Assembly (NCBI RefSeq): GCF_900177385.1
Contig: NZ_FXBJ01000002.1
Location: 1,864,001-1,928,000 of the forward strand
DNA from: Carnobacterium iners
GTDB taxonomy: Bacteria > Bacillota > Bacilli > Lactobacillales > Carnobacteriaceae
Length of the DNA stretch: 64,000 nt
Direction of reading: 5' to 3'
A model generated the notes under the pieces. That model did not search any database, had not been told where the DNA came from, and saw nothing but the letters and a program-made list of their open reading frames with translations. This document shows, in pieces, positions 28,862-36,683 of the stretch. A program made the translations under genes and the position numbers. Positions within the stretch are counted from its first letter, which is position 1. Each line of letters opens with the position of its first letter.

Positions 28862-29308
28862 TTAGTTAACTTTTAATTCATTCGTCAAGCGTATGCGTCG
28901 ATTCATTCGGCCTAAAAGAACCATTAATAATCTCTTTTCATCGTTCGGCCATAATTTAAATAAGTCATAAATATAAAATTCTATCTCATATTGGATAGCA
29001 TTAATTAGCTGTTTGGCTTCTTTTGAGGTATTCAAATAAAAGACTCGTTTATCTGTTCCTGTTTCTTTTAAGATAAATCCTTGACGGACAAGTTCATTAA
29101 CTTGTCTGCTCAAAGTTGATTTATCTAATGAAAAAAGACTGGTTAATTGTTTTAAAGTTAAGGGCTGGTCAATAAGTTGACTCATAATAGAAAAAGAAGA
29201 AGCGTTTAATTGATTCTTTTTTAAAATAGTTCTCTCTATTATTGAATAAAGTTTTTGGAATTCATCTAATTGATTAACTAGTTCACGGGCAGAAATCTCT
29301 TCATTCAT
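28862..29308 (-). CDS. MarR-family transcriptional regulator
   Basis: This 148-residue protein has a winged helix-turn-helix at about residues 50-110: LTLKQLTSLFSLDKSTLSRQVNELVRQGFI, then the wing TDKRVFYL. The flanking N- and C-terminal helices form the MarR dimer. ATG 29308 has GAAGGAGC upstream with good spacing. Just before the gene lies a 51-base perfect inverted repeat made of two 15-base palindromes. This strongly suggests that the protein represses itself and the genes after it, above all the PfpI gene. The ligand is unknown. Confidence 0.9.
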   Translation of the reverse strand: MNEEISARELVNQLDEFQKLYSIIERTILKKNQLNASSFSIMSQLIDQPLTLKQLTSLFSLDKSTLSRQVNELVRQGFILKETGTDKRVFYLNTSKEAKQLINAIQYEIEFYIYDLFKLWPNDEKRLLMVLLGRMNRRIRLTNELKVN

Positions 29309-29325
29309 CAAAAAGCTCCTTCACT

Positions 29326-29376
29326 ATGGTATGTTTCATTATGAAACTAATTTAGTTTCATAATGAAACATACCAT
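29326..29376. promoter_or_regulatory. double palindromic operator of the MarR gene
   Basis: Two 15-base palindromes, GTTTCATTATGAAAC at 29333-29347 and GTTTCATAATGAAAC at 29355-29369, are embedded in a 51-base perfect inverted repeat with 22-base arms and a TAATTTA centre. The 20-base ATG-proximal edge of the left palindrome puts the site directly before the marR ribosome site. Confidence 0.8.
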
Positions 29377-29451
29377 ATAAAGGTCTTTAAATCAATGAAA
29401 GGCATCTTTTAAATTTTTTATTATCTTTCTAATTAGTAAATAAAATTAGTT

Positions 29452-30261
29452 TCAGTCAAACAGCAGCTCATCATTCACTAATTGATTCATCGTACTTTTT
29501 TGGAAAAGATTTAATACTTCTGAAACAGTTAAATCTTGTTTATCTTTACCTGAAAGATCGATAACAACTTTTCCTTTATCCAACATAATTAAACGATTTC
29601 CGTAATTTAATGCATCTTGCATATTGTGAGTAATCATTAATGCTGTTAACTCTTCTTCTTCTATTCTATTTCGGGTTAGCTCTAAAACAACACTTGCTGT
29701 TTTCGGATCTAATGCTGCAGTATGCTCATCTAACAAAAGCAATTCGGGTTTTTTCATTGTCGCCATTAATAAAGCAATCGCTTGTCTTTGTCCACCAGAA
29801 AGCAATCCCATTTCACTCGTTAATCTTTTTTCTAATCCTAAGTCTAATTTTGCTAGAAGAGTTTCAAAATACTGACGTTCTTCTAATGAACTCCCTTTTT
29901 TAAGCGTTCTTTTCTGTCCACGTCGATAAGCAATCGACAAATTTTCACTAACCGTCATTCTTGGTGCTGTGCCCATCAATGGATCTTGAAACACCCTACC
30001 AATTAAGGTTGCACGTTGTTCTTCTTTTAATTTTTTGATTTCCTTTTCATTAATTTTAATAGATCCTTTATCAATTAGAAAAGTGCCTGCGATACTATTC
30101 AATAAGGTAGATTTACCAGATCCGTTTCCACCAATGATTGTGATAAAGTCACCTTTTGTTACTGTTAAGTTTAACTCGTTTAGAACATTATTTTGATTAA
30201 GGGTTCCAGGATAAAACGTTTTTGAAATATCTTCTAAAATTAAAACATTTTTTTGTGTCAT
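29452..30261 (-). CDS. ABC transporter ATP-binding protein (TrpZ-like)
   Basis: This 269-residue ATPase has Walker A GGNGSGKST at 44-52, signature LLSGGQRQAI, Walker B LLLLDEHTAAL and the switch histidine ITHN. It resembles the ATPase of the PF04392-type amino-acid importers annotated as tryptophan uptake systems in Lactobacillales. Its start lies two bases after the permease stop, with AGAGAGG inside the permease end, so translation is probably coupled. It is the last gene of a binding protein, permease, ATPase operon. Confidence 0.9.
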   Translation of the reverse strand: MTQKNVLILEDISKTFYPGTLNQNNVLNELNLTVTKGDFITIIGGNGSGKSTLLNSIAGTFLIDKGSIKINEKEIKKLKEEQRATLIGRVFQDPLMGTAPRMTVSENLSIAYRRGQKRTLKKGSSLEERQYFETLLAKLDLGLEKRLTSEMGLLSGGQRQAIALLMATMKKPELLLLDEHTAALDPKTASVVLELTRNRIEEEELTALMITHNMQDALNYGNRLIMLDKGKVVIDLSGKDKQDLTVSEVLNLFQKSTMNQLVNDELLFD

Positions 30262-30263
30262 AG

Positions 30264-31151
30264 TTAAAACCTCTCTTTAGTAAAGAAATTTAAATTAAAT
30301 CTTTGTCTTAAACTCGGTAATGCTAAGAAAATAGCTAAGATAAAGGCTGAGATTAATTTTAAATCATTTGGTTGAAGTCCAACTAGTAAAACAAACATAA
30401 TAATCAATCGGTAAATAATTGCACCTAAGACAACACAGATTAGACGATTAACAAATGTAATGTTACCAAAGATTACTTCCCCAATGATAACTGAAGCTAA
30501 ACCAATAACAATTGTACCAATTCCCATACTGATATCAGCATATCCATTATCTTGCGCGATTAAGGCCCCTGCTCCTGCTATAATACCATTTGAAAGCATT
30601 AATCCTAATATTTTAGTTTGATCAGTGGATATTCCTAGTGAACGAGCCATTTTTTCATTGTCTCCGGTAGCAATAATGGCTTGGCCAAATTCAGTTTTGA
30701 AAAAAAGAAACAAAACTACTATAATAAAAGTAACTAAAATTAAGGCCATTAAGATAGTATCGAATTGATTCGGTAATGAAAAAGACTCAAACAAATCAGT
30801 TATTTTATCTTTTCCTAATAAACTTAAATTTGCCCGATTCATAATTCTTAAATTAATTGAATACAAAGCTGTCATCGTTAGAATACCTGCAAGTAAACCA
30901 GGAATTTTAGCTTTTGTGATTAAGAAACCTGTAATTGAACCGGCTAAAGCACCGGCAAAAAAAGCAATCAACGTAGCGATTATCGGGTGTACCCCAGTCA
31001 ATATTAAACGAGCACAAACGGCTGCTCCTAAAGGAAAGGAACCTTCAGCTGTCATATCTGGCAAATCTAAAATACGATAAGTGATAAATATTCCTAGAGC
31101 CATTATGCCAAATAGTAATCCTTGTGCAGTGGCGGTTGTAATTAAATTCAT
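30264..31151 (-). CDS. ABC transporter permease (TrpY-like)
   Basis: This 295-residue inner-membrane subunit has about eight to nine hydrophobic segments and the branched-chain-permease-like fold, with TYRILDLPDMTAEGSFPLGAA near the N-terminus and ATGDNEKMARSLGI as cytoplasmic coupling loop. The family is paired with PF04392-type binding proteins. It lies 22 bases after the binding-protein gene. A tryptophan or aromatic substrate is inferred from family and from the leader, not shown directly. Confidence 0.88.
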   Translation of the reverse strand: MNLITTATAQGLLFGIMALGIFITYRILDLPDMTAEGSFPLGAAVCARLILTGVHPIIATLIAFFAGALAGSITGFLITKAKIPGLLAGILTMTALYSINLRIMNRANLSLLGKDKITDLFESFSLPNQFDTILMALILVTFIIVVLFLFFKTEFGQAIIATGDNEKMARSLGISTDQTKILGLMLSNGIIAGAGALIAQDNGYADISMGIGTIVIGLASVIIGEVIFGNITFVNRLICVVLGAIIYRLIIMFVLLVGLQPNDLKLISAFILAIFLALPSLRQRFNLNFFTKERF

Positions 31152-31173
31152 TTTTCTTCCTGCCTTCCATAAA

Positions 31174-32160
31174 TTATTGGCTTTTCACTCGATCTGAGAC
31201 ACTTTTAGGAATAGTGATTCCTAACTTTTCTGCTTTTTCAAGATTAATAATAACTTCTCCTTCTTTTAAATACTGGATAGGCATTGTTCCTGGTTTATTA
31301 TCACCCTTAAGGACTGTAGCAGCCATTTGACCAGTTAATCTTCCTAGCTCGTACTGATTTAATCCCACAGTAGCTAAGCCACCTTCATTCACCATCGTAT
31401 CGACAGCTGGAAAAATAGGTATTTGACTGTTATCCGCTGCAGCAACTAGTGTGCTCATTGAGCTTGCAATCGTATTGTCTGTTGGAACCCAAACGGCATC
31501 TACTTGGCTAACTAAGGATGAACTAACTTGTGAGACATCATTTGTAGATGATACCGTAGACGTAATCGTTTCGTACCCCATTGACTCGGCTATTTCAATA
31601 GCTTGTTTTGCTTGAACAATCGAGTTATCCTCACTTGATGAATAAATAATTCCTATTTTTTTTGCCTCTGGAAGAATTTCTTTAATCAATTCAAATTGTT
31701 CTTTAATCGGTGTTAAATCGCTCACACCCGTTATATTCTGACCTGGATTCTCATTATCTTTCACTAGGCCAGCACCTTCTGGATCAGTTACTGCACCAAG
31801 AATGATTGGGATATCCTTTGAACTATTGGCTAAAGCTTGAGCAGAAGGTGTTGCAATCCCGATCATTAATGCGGCGTTACGACTAACAAAACGGGTGCTC
31901 ATCGAATTCAAATTACTTTGATCTCCTTGTGCATTTTGAAAATCAATTGTTACCGTTTCTCCATCTGTAAAACCTTCTTTTTCTAATGCATCAATAATTC
32001 CTTCATAAATGATATCTAATGCTGGATGGCTAGTTAATTGTAAGATACCTACCACCGGTAAATTTTCTTTATCTTTTGCACTTGACTCTTCTTTCTCTTT
32101 ATAAAAAGCAAAAGCTAATACAATACTTAATAAACTAATAAATCCAATCATTTTTTTCAT
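31174..32160 (-). CDS. ABC transporter substrate-binding protein (TrpX-like)
   Basis: This 328-residue protein matches the PF04392 binding proteins, with PVVGILQLTSHPALDIIYEGI, GIATPSAQALAN, ILGAVTDPEGAGLV and TGVSDL. The first 20 residues form an export signal, MKKMIGFISLLSIVLAFAFY. The lipobox cysteine expected after the hydrophobic core is absent: the sequence reads LAFAFYKEKEES, so it is not a normal lipoprotein. AFA could allow signal peptidase I cleavage, or the segment may stay as an anchor. ATG 32160 was chosen over 32175 because GGAGGAAG lies just before it. A structured leader with its own small ORF precedes it. Confidence 0.88.
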   Translation of the reverse strand: MKKMIGFISLLSIVLAFAFYKEKEESSAKDKENLPVVGILQLTSHPALDIIYEGIIDALEKEGFTDGETVTIDFQNAQGDQSNLNSMSTRFVSRNAALMIGIATPSAQALANSSKDIPIILGAVTDPEGAGLVKDNENPGQNITGVSDLTPIKEQFELIKEILPEAKKIGIIYSSSEDNSIVQAKQAIEIAESMGYETITSTVSSTNDVSQVSSSLVSQVDAVWVPTDNTIASSMSTLVAAADNSQIPIFPAVDTMVNEGGLATVGLNQYELGRLTGQMAATVLKGDNKPGTMPIQYLKEGEVIINLEKAEKLGITIPKSVSDRVKSQ

Positions 32161-32241
32161 TCTGTCTTCCTCCAATTGTTTTTTTGTTTTGTTTTAAAAA
32201 ATCAGACTTATTTTTTTGTTTATTTTTTTATTAAAAAATGA

Positions 32242-32287
32242 TAAAAAAATAAACAGCTACCACAAGAAGCACTTGTGGTAGCTGTTT
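32242..32287 (-). terminator. leader terminator before the binding-protein gene
   Basis: AAACAGCTACCACAAG pairs with CTTGTGGTAGCTGTTT (16 bp, 5-base loop), followed on the minus strand by ATTTTTTTA. It lies 80 bases before the first structural gene, so it must be bypassed for expression. Confidence 0.92.
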
Positions 32288-32293
32288 ACATAC

Positions 32294-32343
32294 AACAACC
32301 CCACACAGAATAAATAAAAGTCTACTCTATGTGTGGAGTTGTT
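32294..32343 (-). repeat. leader hairpin 3
   Basis: AACAACTCCACACA and TGTGTGGGGTTGTT on the minus strand form a 14-bp stem with one G-U pair. It is a candidate anti-terminator or pause structure. Confidence 0.65.
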
Positions 32344-32366
32344 TCCAGTTTGCTTAAATAAACCAA

Positions 32367-32409
32367 CATAGATACTCATTCAGAATACTTCCTGAAGGTT
32401 GTATCTATG
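32367..32409 (-). repeat. leader hairpin 2
   Basis: CATAGATAC / GTATCTATG arms with an inner TTCAG/CTGAA pair. It begins nine bases after the leader ORF stop codon. Confidence 0.65.
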
Positions 32410-32417
32410 AGACTATC

Positions 32418-32492
32418 TCATAAATCAACCTGTCTATCTTGGTTTTGCCAACGGCTATTTAATTTATTGCTAACAAATACAAAATGAATCAT
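32418..32492 (-). CDS. 24-residue leader peptide with a single Trp codon
   Basis: A small ORF starts at ATG 32492 behind AGAAGGAG with eight-base spacing and stops at TGA 32418. It begins MIHFVFVSNK and ends RWQNQDRQVDL. The Trp at residue 15 lies in a W-x-N-x-D pattern, like WFNID of the E. coli tryptophan-sensing arrest peptide TnaC, which is also 24 residues and ends in UGA. The C-terminal Pro of TnaC is missing, and Trp is ten codons from the stop, not thirteen. The octamer TGTCTATC before the ATG pairs exactly with GATAGACA in codons 19-21, just after the Trp codon. Context, a tryptophan-type transporter behind a terminator, suggests an attenuation or arrest peptide. No protein family match is claimed. 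Confidence 0.7.
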   Translation of the reverse strand: MIHFVFVSNKLNSRWQNQDRQVDL

Positions 32493-32536
32493 GATAGACA
32501 CTCCTTCTGTTGGTTTATTTTAAAGCTATTTGACTC

Positions 32537-32565
32537 AGTGTACTAGGTGTTTTCTTAAGAGTCAA
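32537..32565 (-). promoter_or_regulatory. promoter of the TrpXYZ-type operon leader
   Basis: On the minus strand TTGACT, 17-base spacer, TACACT. The start of transcription would fall near 32530, about 40 bases before the leader ORF. Confidence 0.75.
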
Positions 32566-32592
32566 GCAGAAAGTAATAAATAATCAAAAAAG

Positions 32593-33288
32593 TTAATCCG
32601 ATAAGTAAATAGTGCGATTTCTCAATGGTTGAAGTGGCCGATTCGTTTTGCCTACATTTTCTTTAAATGCTCGTAATAAACCCTTACGCATATACGTTTG
32701 GTTTTTGAAAACAATCCAATCGACTGGCCCTATGGTTGGAGGGGTCGTTAACGAACCGGTATAATGGAAATATTGCATTTTCAAAGGCAATAACTTCGCT
32801 ACATCGACAGGTACAAATAATCCTCTTCCAGATATTCTTGGATTCAAAGCTAAGCTATCTAGACGATATTTTTCTAAATTAGCTGGCTCTTTATTTGGCA
32901 ACACAGTAATTCCTACTACTAACAATTCATTATCTCTAGATCTATGCACTAAATGCATTTCTAAAGGAAAAGATTCATCATTAATTTGGTGTTCGCTAGG
33001 TAAATGGAAATGAATATCATCTAAAATATATTTCTTATAATCAAAAAATAGAACATTTAATTCTTCATTAGCTAACGGTGTCAAATGAACGGTATGATTA
33101 AAGAATGATGTTTCAAACTGAGTTAATTGATATCTTGTGGCAAGTGATTTTTGATAAATAAATTTTTCAGTAGTTTTTTCACACAATTGAATAGGAGATT
33201 GCAAACTCGTATTCTCTGCCTTTTTAAATGCTTCGCAAATATTTTTCCAATTTTCTGGCTTCCGTTCCCCTTCATAGTACCAATCCAT
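32593..33288 (-). CDS. alpha-class carbonic anhydrase, cytoplasmic form
   Basis: This 231-residue protein matches alpha-carbonic anhydrases, zinc enzymes that interconvert CO2 and bicarbonate. Zinc ligands are His93 and His95 in DIHFHLPSEH and His112 in LEMHLVH. Thr181 lies in YTGSLTTPPT, the active-site segment, and the N-terminus WYYEGERKPENW is also typical. There is no signal peptide, although most bacterial alpha-class enzymes are exported. ATG 33288 was chosen because AAAGGAG lies six bases before it. No terminator is evident after the gene, so transcripts may run into the leader of the ABC operon. Confidence 0.9.
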   Translation of the reverse strand: MDWYYEGERKPENWKNICEAFKKAENTSLQSPIQLCEKTTEKFIYQKSLATRYQLTQFETSFFNHTVHLTPLANEELNVLFFDYKKYILDDIHFHLPSEHQINDESFPLEMHLVHRSRDNELLVVGITVLPNKEPANLEKYRLDSLALNPRISGRGLFVPVDVAKLLPLKMQYFHYTGSLTTPPTIGPVDWIVFKNQTYMRKGLLRAFKENVGKTNRPLQPLRNRTIYLSD

Positions 33289-33390
33289 TTTTTTCTCCTT
33301 TACTATCATCCATTTATAAAAATAAGATAATTAAATCATACCTTTTTCAATAGATCTTTCCAACTAATTTATCTTCTATCTAAATAATGG

Positions 33391-33396
33391 TATAAT
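33391..33396 (+). promoter_or_regulatory. candidate -10 element for rqcH
   Basis: Perfect TATAAT with a poor -35 (TTTATC) 17 bases upstream. It implies a leader of about 105 bases. Confidence 0.45.
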
Positions 33397-33506
33397 CAGA
33401 AAGAGAAAAATAAATAGGTAAATAAATCTCTAGTATTTTATTATTAAAAGTGAAATAAGCTAGTTTTTCGCTTAAGTGCTTAAGTATAGAAAGAAGGGCA
33501 AATAAC

Positions 33507-35216
33507 ATGTCATTTGATGGAGTATTCACTCATGCAATGGTAGATGAATTAAGAATGGGCCTTAAAAATGGCCGCGTATCAAAAGTACAACAACCTTACA
33601 AGAATGAAATCATTCTTGTCATGCGAGCAAATGGTAAAAATCATAAATTATTATTATCTGCTCATCCAAGCTACGCACGAATTCAATTAACAGAAATTCC
33701 ATATGAAAACCCTAGTTCTCCTCCTAATTTCTGTATGGTTATGCGCAAGCATTTAGAAGGAGCCGTTTTGGAAGATATCCAACAAGTTGGCAATGATCGG
33801 ATGATTCATTTTACGTTCAAAAGTCGTGATGAGTTAGGTGATATCCAAAATGTGATGTTGATTGTGGAATTAATGGGCCGACACAGTAACCTCTTTTTAG
33901 TCGAGCAAGATACCAATCGAATCATTGATACCATTAAGCATGTTCCAGTAAGTCAAAATACTTTCCGAACAATGATGCCTGGTTCAACTTACGTTAACCC
34001 ACCTTATCAAGAAAAATTAAATCCTTTTGATGTTAGTACGATAAAAGCTATGCATAGTAGTGAAAATCAAGATGACTTATCCTTGCAACAACTTATTCAA
34101 ACACAATACCAAGGTATTGGTTCTGAAACAGCTAAGGAATTAGCTTATCGCAGTGAAGGTCAGTTAGATAAAGTCAAACCAACAATCGAATCCTTCGTTG
34201 AAGTCATACGACAAAGAAAGCTTGAGCCTACTTTAATGACTCTTAATAAAAAGCTATTTTTCACACCTGTTCCCTATCTTAGTTTAGATGGTGAACCCGA
34301 AACATATCCTACTTTAAGTATTTTATTAGATCAGTATTATCAAGTCAAAGCTGAAAAAGATCGTGTACAACAACAGGCTTCTGATTTGATTCACATTGTT
34401 CAAGTAGAATTGCAACGTAATGTAAAAAAAATGAAAAAACTTGAAAAAACAATGCAAGAAACAGAATTAGCTAATGATTATCGGCTTCGTGGAGAAATAC
34501 TAACAGCTTATCTACATGAACTATACAAAGGTCAAAAAGAAGTCACTTTACCAAATTTTTATGATGATGATCAACCTTTAAAGATTAACTTGAATCCAAG
34601 AAGTACTCCTTCTCAAAATGCTCAAAAGTATTTTTCAAAATACCAAAAGTTAAAAAATGCTATTATTTTTGTAACAGAACAGATTCGATTAACAAAAGAA
34701 GAAATTGATTATTTAGATTCCGTTTCTACACAATTAGAATTAGCTACACCAAAAGACGTTGCTGAAATTAAGGAAGAATTAGTTCAACAGGGTTATTTGA
34801 GAAAGAAATATAAAAAGAATCAGAAAAAGCAAAAGAAGCAAAAAGCTAGCAGTCCTGATAAATATATTTCTAGTGATGGCGATACCATTTTAGTAGGGAA
34901 AAATAATTTACAAAATGATTTATTGACAATGAAAACCGCTAGAAAGTCGGATATTTGGCTTCATACAAAAAACATTCCAGGTTCTCATGTTATTATCCAA
35001 AACAATAATCCTTCCGAACAAACAATTAGTGAAGCAGCAAATATTGCAGCTTATTTTTCTAAATCTCAACTTTCAGCTTCTGTTCCCGTTGATGTTGTAG
35101 AAGTCAAAAAAATTAAAAAACCCAATGGTGCAAAACCAGGATTTGTCATTTATGAAGGCCAACAAACGGTTTTTGTGACACCAGATAAAGAGTTAGTCAA
35201 AAATTTAAAAGAATAA
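33507..35216 (+). CDS. rqcH: Rqc2 homologue RqcH (NFACT protein, fibronectin-binding type)
   Basis: This 569-residue NFACT protein recruits tRNA-Ala to stalled 50S subunits and adds C-terminal alanine tails for degradation; older annotations call it fibronectin-binding protein A. The NFACT-N domain covers about residues 1-200. A long coiled-coil runs from roughly 270 to 430 and is rich in Lys, Glu and Gln. The NFACT-R domain near the C-terminus contains VGKNNLQNDLLTMKTARKSD and WLHTKNIPGSHVII. It is a single-gene unit ending at a strong terminator. Confidence 0.93.
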   Translation: MSFDGVFTHAMVDELRMGLKNGRVSKVQQPYKNEIILVMRANGKNHKLLLSAHPSYARIQLTEIPYENPSSPPNFCMVMRKHLEGAVLEDIQQVGNDRMIHFTFKSRDELGDIQNVMLIVELMGRHSNLFLVEQDTNRIIDTIKHVPVSQNTFRTMMPGSTYVNPPYQEKLNPFDVSTIKAMHSSENQDDLSLQQLIQTQYQGIGSETAKELAYRSEGQLDKVKPTIESFVEVIRQRKLEPTLMTLNKKLFFTPVPYLSLDGEPETYPTLSILLDQYYQVKAEKDRVQQQASDLIHIVQVELQRNVKKMKKLEKTMQETELANDYRLRGEILTAYLHELYKGQKEVTLPNFYDDDQPLKINLNPRSTPSQNAQKYFSKYQKLKNAIIFVTEQIRLTKEEIDYLDSVSTQLELATPKDVAEIKEELVQQGYLRKKYKKNQKKQKKQKASSPDKYISSDGDTILVGKNNLQNDLLTMKTARKSDIWLHTKNIPGSHVIIQNNNPSEQTISEAANIAAYFSKSQLSASVPVDVVEVKKIKKPNGAKPGFVIYEGQQTVFVTPDKELVKNLKE

Positions 35217-35283
35217 GGGCTGTATGCTATATACTACTATCTCACAAGTCATCTTTTCTTATTTAACGCCTTTAAATCAACTT

Positions 35284-35329
35284 AAAACACTTGCTAAAGT
35301 CTACTTAATAGGCTTTAGCAAGTGTTTTT
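35284..35329. terminator. bidirectional terminator between rqcH and pyrE
   Basis: AAAACACTTGCTAAAG / CTTTAGCAAGTGTTTTT, 16-bp perfect stem; convergent genes on both sides. Confidence 0.92.
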
Positions 35330-35336
35330 AATCTAA

Positions 35337-35966
35337 TTAATCATTCCAGTGAATAGGATCTTGTTTCCATTTTTTCAAAAGTGTCATTTCCTCATTTGAA
35401 ATAGCGCTAGTTTCTAACGCAAGCTCGGTCAATGTCGTATAATCTGTTAATGTCCTCATAGACACTTGATTCTTTTTAAAGTTCTCGATTCCTTTTGGTA
35501 ATTCATAAGTGAAAATAGCTGCTACTCCTAGGACAATCGCCCCACTACTTATAAGCGCACTTGCTGCTTCTAAGACACTTACTCCTGTAGAAATTAAATC
35601 TTCAATAACGACTACTTTTTGCCCCGGTAAAAGTCTGCCTTCAATTTGATTTCCTTTGCCATGTTCTTTAGCTTTTCCTCGAATATAAATCATCGGAAGA
35701 TCTAATATATCGGCAGCCCATGCCGCATGAGGTATGCCCGCTGTAGCAGTTCCCGCTATAACTTCTGCATCAGGGTAGTCCGTTTTAATTAGCTCAGCCA
35801 TACTTTTCGCAATTTCTTTTCGTACAATTGGGTAGCTCATTGTAATTCTGTTATCACAATAAATAGGGCTTTTTAGACCACTTGCCCAAGTAAATGGTTT
35901 AGAAGGACTTAAGCTAACCGCCTCAATATCTAGTAAGTGTTTTGCGATAGATTGCTTGGTAGTCAT
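35337..35966 (-). CDS. pyrE: orotate phosphoribosyltransferase
   Basis: This 209-residue enzyme joins orotate and PRPP to give orotidine 5'-phosphate. The PRPP-binding loop is [16 protein letters not shown], with Val at the position following STG. The flexible-loop segment [11 protein letters not shown] and [12 protein letters not shown] are intact. It is the last gene of the pyr operon, beginning directly after the pyrF stop. The catalytic residues look normal, in contrast to carA and carB of the same operon. It could still use imported orotate. Confidence 0.95.
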   Translation of the reverse strand: MTTKQSIAKHLLDIEAVSLSPSKPFTWASGLKSPIYCDNRITMSYPIVRKEIAKSMAELIKTDYPDAEVIAGTATAGIPHAAWAADILDLPMIYIRGKAKEHGKGNQIEGRLLPGQKVVVIEDLISTGVSVLEAASALISSGAIVLGVAAIFTYELPKGIENFKKNQVSMRTLTDYTTLTELALETSAISNEEMTLLKKWKQDPIHWND

Positions 35967-36683
35967 TTAATTTTCGACTCCATTCCATTGATTTTTGATT
36001 GAATGATACGCTGCTACTGGATTTTTTGCTAGTGTAATTGGGCGTCCAACAACAATAAAACTTGCTCTGTTTTTTCTAGCAAAATCTGGTGTGGACATTC
36101 TTTTTTGGTCCCCATGTTCGTCAGTCTCTAATCTTATTCCTGGTGTAACACATAAAAAATTAGCAAAGGTTTGTTCTTTAATTAAACGAGCTTCTAATGC
36201 AGAACAAACTACACCATCTAAACCAGCAGCCTGCGTCAATTTTGCATAATGGACGACACTCTTTAACAAAGGAACGGTGATCAATTGCTCTGTTTGCATC
36301 GCTTCTTGAGTAGTCGACGTCAACTGAGTTACTGCTATTAATTTAGGCCGTTCTTTTCCAGCCGGTGTTCCAGCAATAATTCCTTCCATCGCAGCTTGCA
36401 TCATTTCTTTTCCACCAGCAGCATGGACATTTATCATATCAATATCTAAGGCTGCTAAACCTTGCATGGAACGTTTAACAGTATTTGGAATATCATGTAA
36501 TTTTAAGTCTAAAAAAATTTCATGCCCTAGGCTTTTAATGTATCGAACGATTTCTGGACCATTTTGGTAATACAATTCCATCCCAATTTTCACAAATAGC
36601 GATTCATCTTTAAATTCATTTAAAAATTGTTTGATTTCTGAACTTGTAGAAAAATCCAATGCAACAATTGGTTTAGTTTTCAT
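35967..36683 (-). CDS. pyrF: orotidine 5'-phosphate decarboxylase
   Basis: This 238-residue enzyme makes UMP. The catalytic Lys-Asp array lies in [13 protein letters not shown]. Phosphate-binding segments VTPGIR and VVGRPIT are present. The N-terminus PIVALDF is typical. It overlaps pyrD by 11 bases and abuts pyrE, so the three genes are translated as a unit. No abnormality is seen. Confidence 0.95.
   Translation of the reverse strand: MKTKPIVALDFSTSSEIKQFLNEFKDESLFVKIGMELYYQNGPEIVRYIKSLGHEIFLDLKLHDIPNTVKRSMQGLAALDIDMINVHAAGGKEMMQAAMEGIIAGTPAGKERPKLIAVTQLTSTTQEAMQTEQLITVPLLKSVVHYAKLTQAAGLDGVVCSALEARLIKEQTFANFLCVTPGIRLETDEHGDQKRMSTPDFARKNRASFIVVGRPITLAKNPVAAYHSIKNQWNGVEN

Larger units (their letters stand above)
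32356..32520 (-). repeat. 13-bp long-range stem enclosing the leader ORF
   Basis: AAATAAACCAACA (32520-32508 on the minus strand) is exactly complementary to TGTTGGTTTATTT (32368-32356). The stem closes around the ribosome site, leader ORF and first hairpin. Confidence 0.65.
32161..32592 (-). other. structured leader region of the TrpXYZ-type operon
   Basis: About 430 bases between the carbonic anhydrase gene and the binding-protein gene. On the minus strand it holds, in order, a promoter, one arm of a long-range stem, a ribosome site, a 24-codon ORF, a hairpin (32367-32409), the second arm of the long-range stem, a 14-bp hairpin (32294-32343) and a strong intrinsic terminator. I see no T-box (GGGTGG-type) motif. 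Confidence 0.75.

Noticed and set aside
32176-32592. T-box riboswitch before the tryptophan-type operon
   Set aside because: Considered because such operons are often T-box controlled, but no GGGTGG-type T-box sequence or matching specifier layout is visible. A leader ORF explains the region better.
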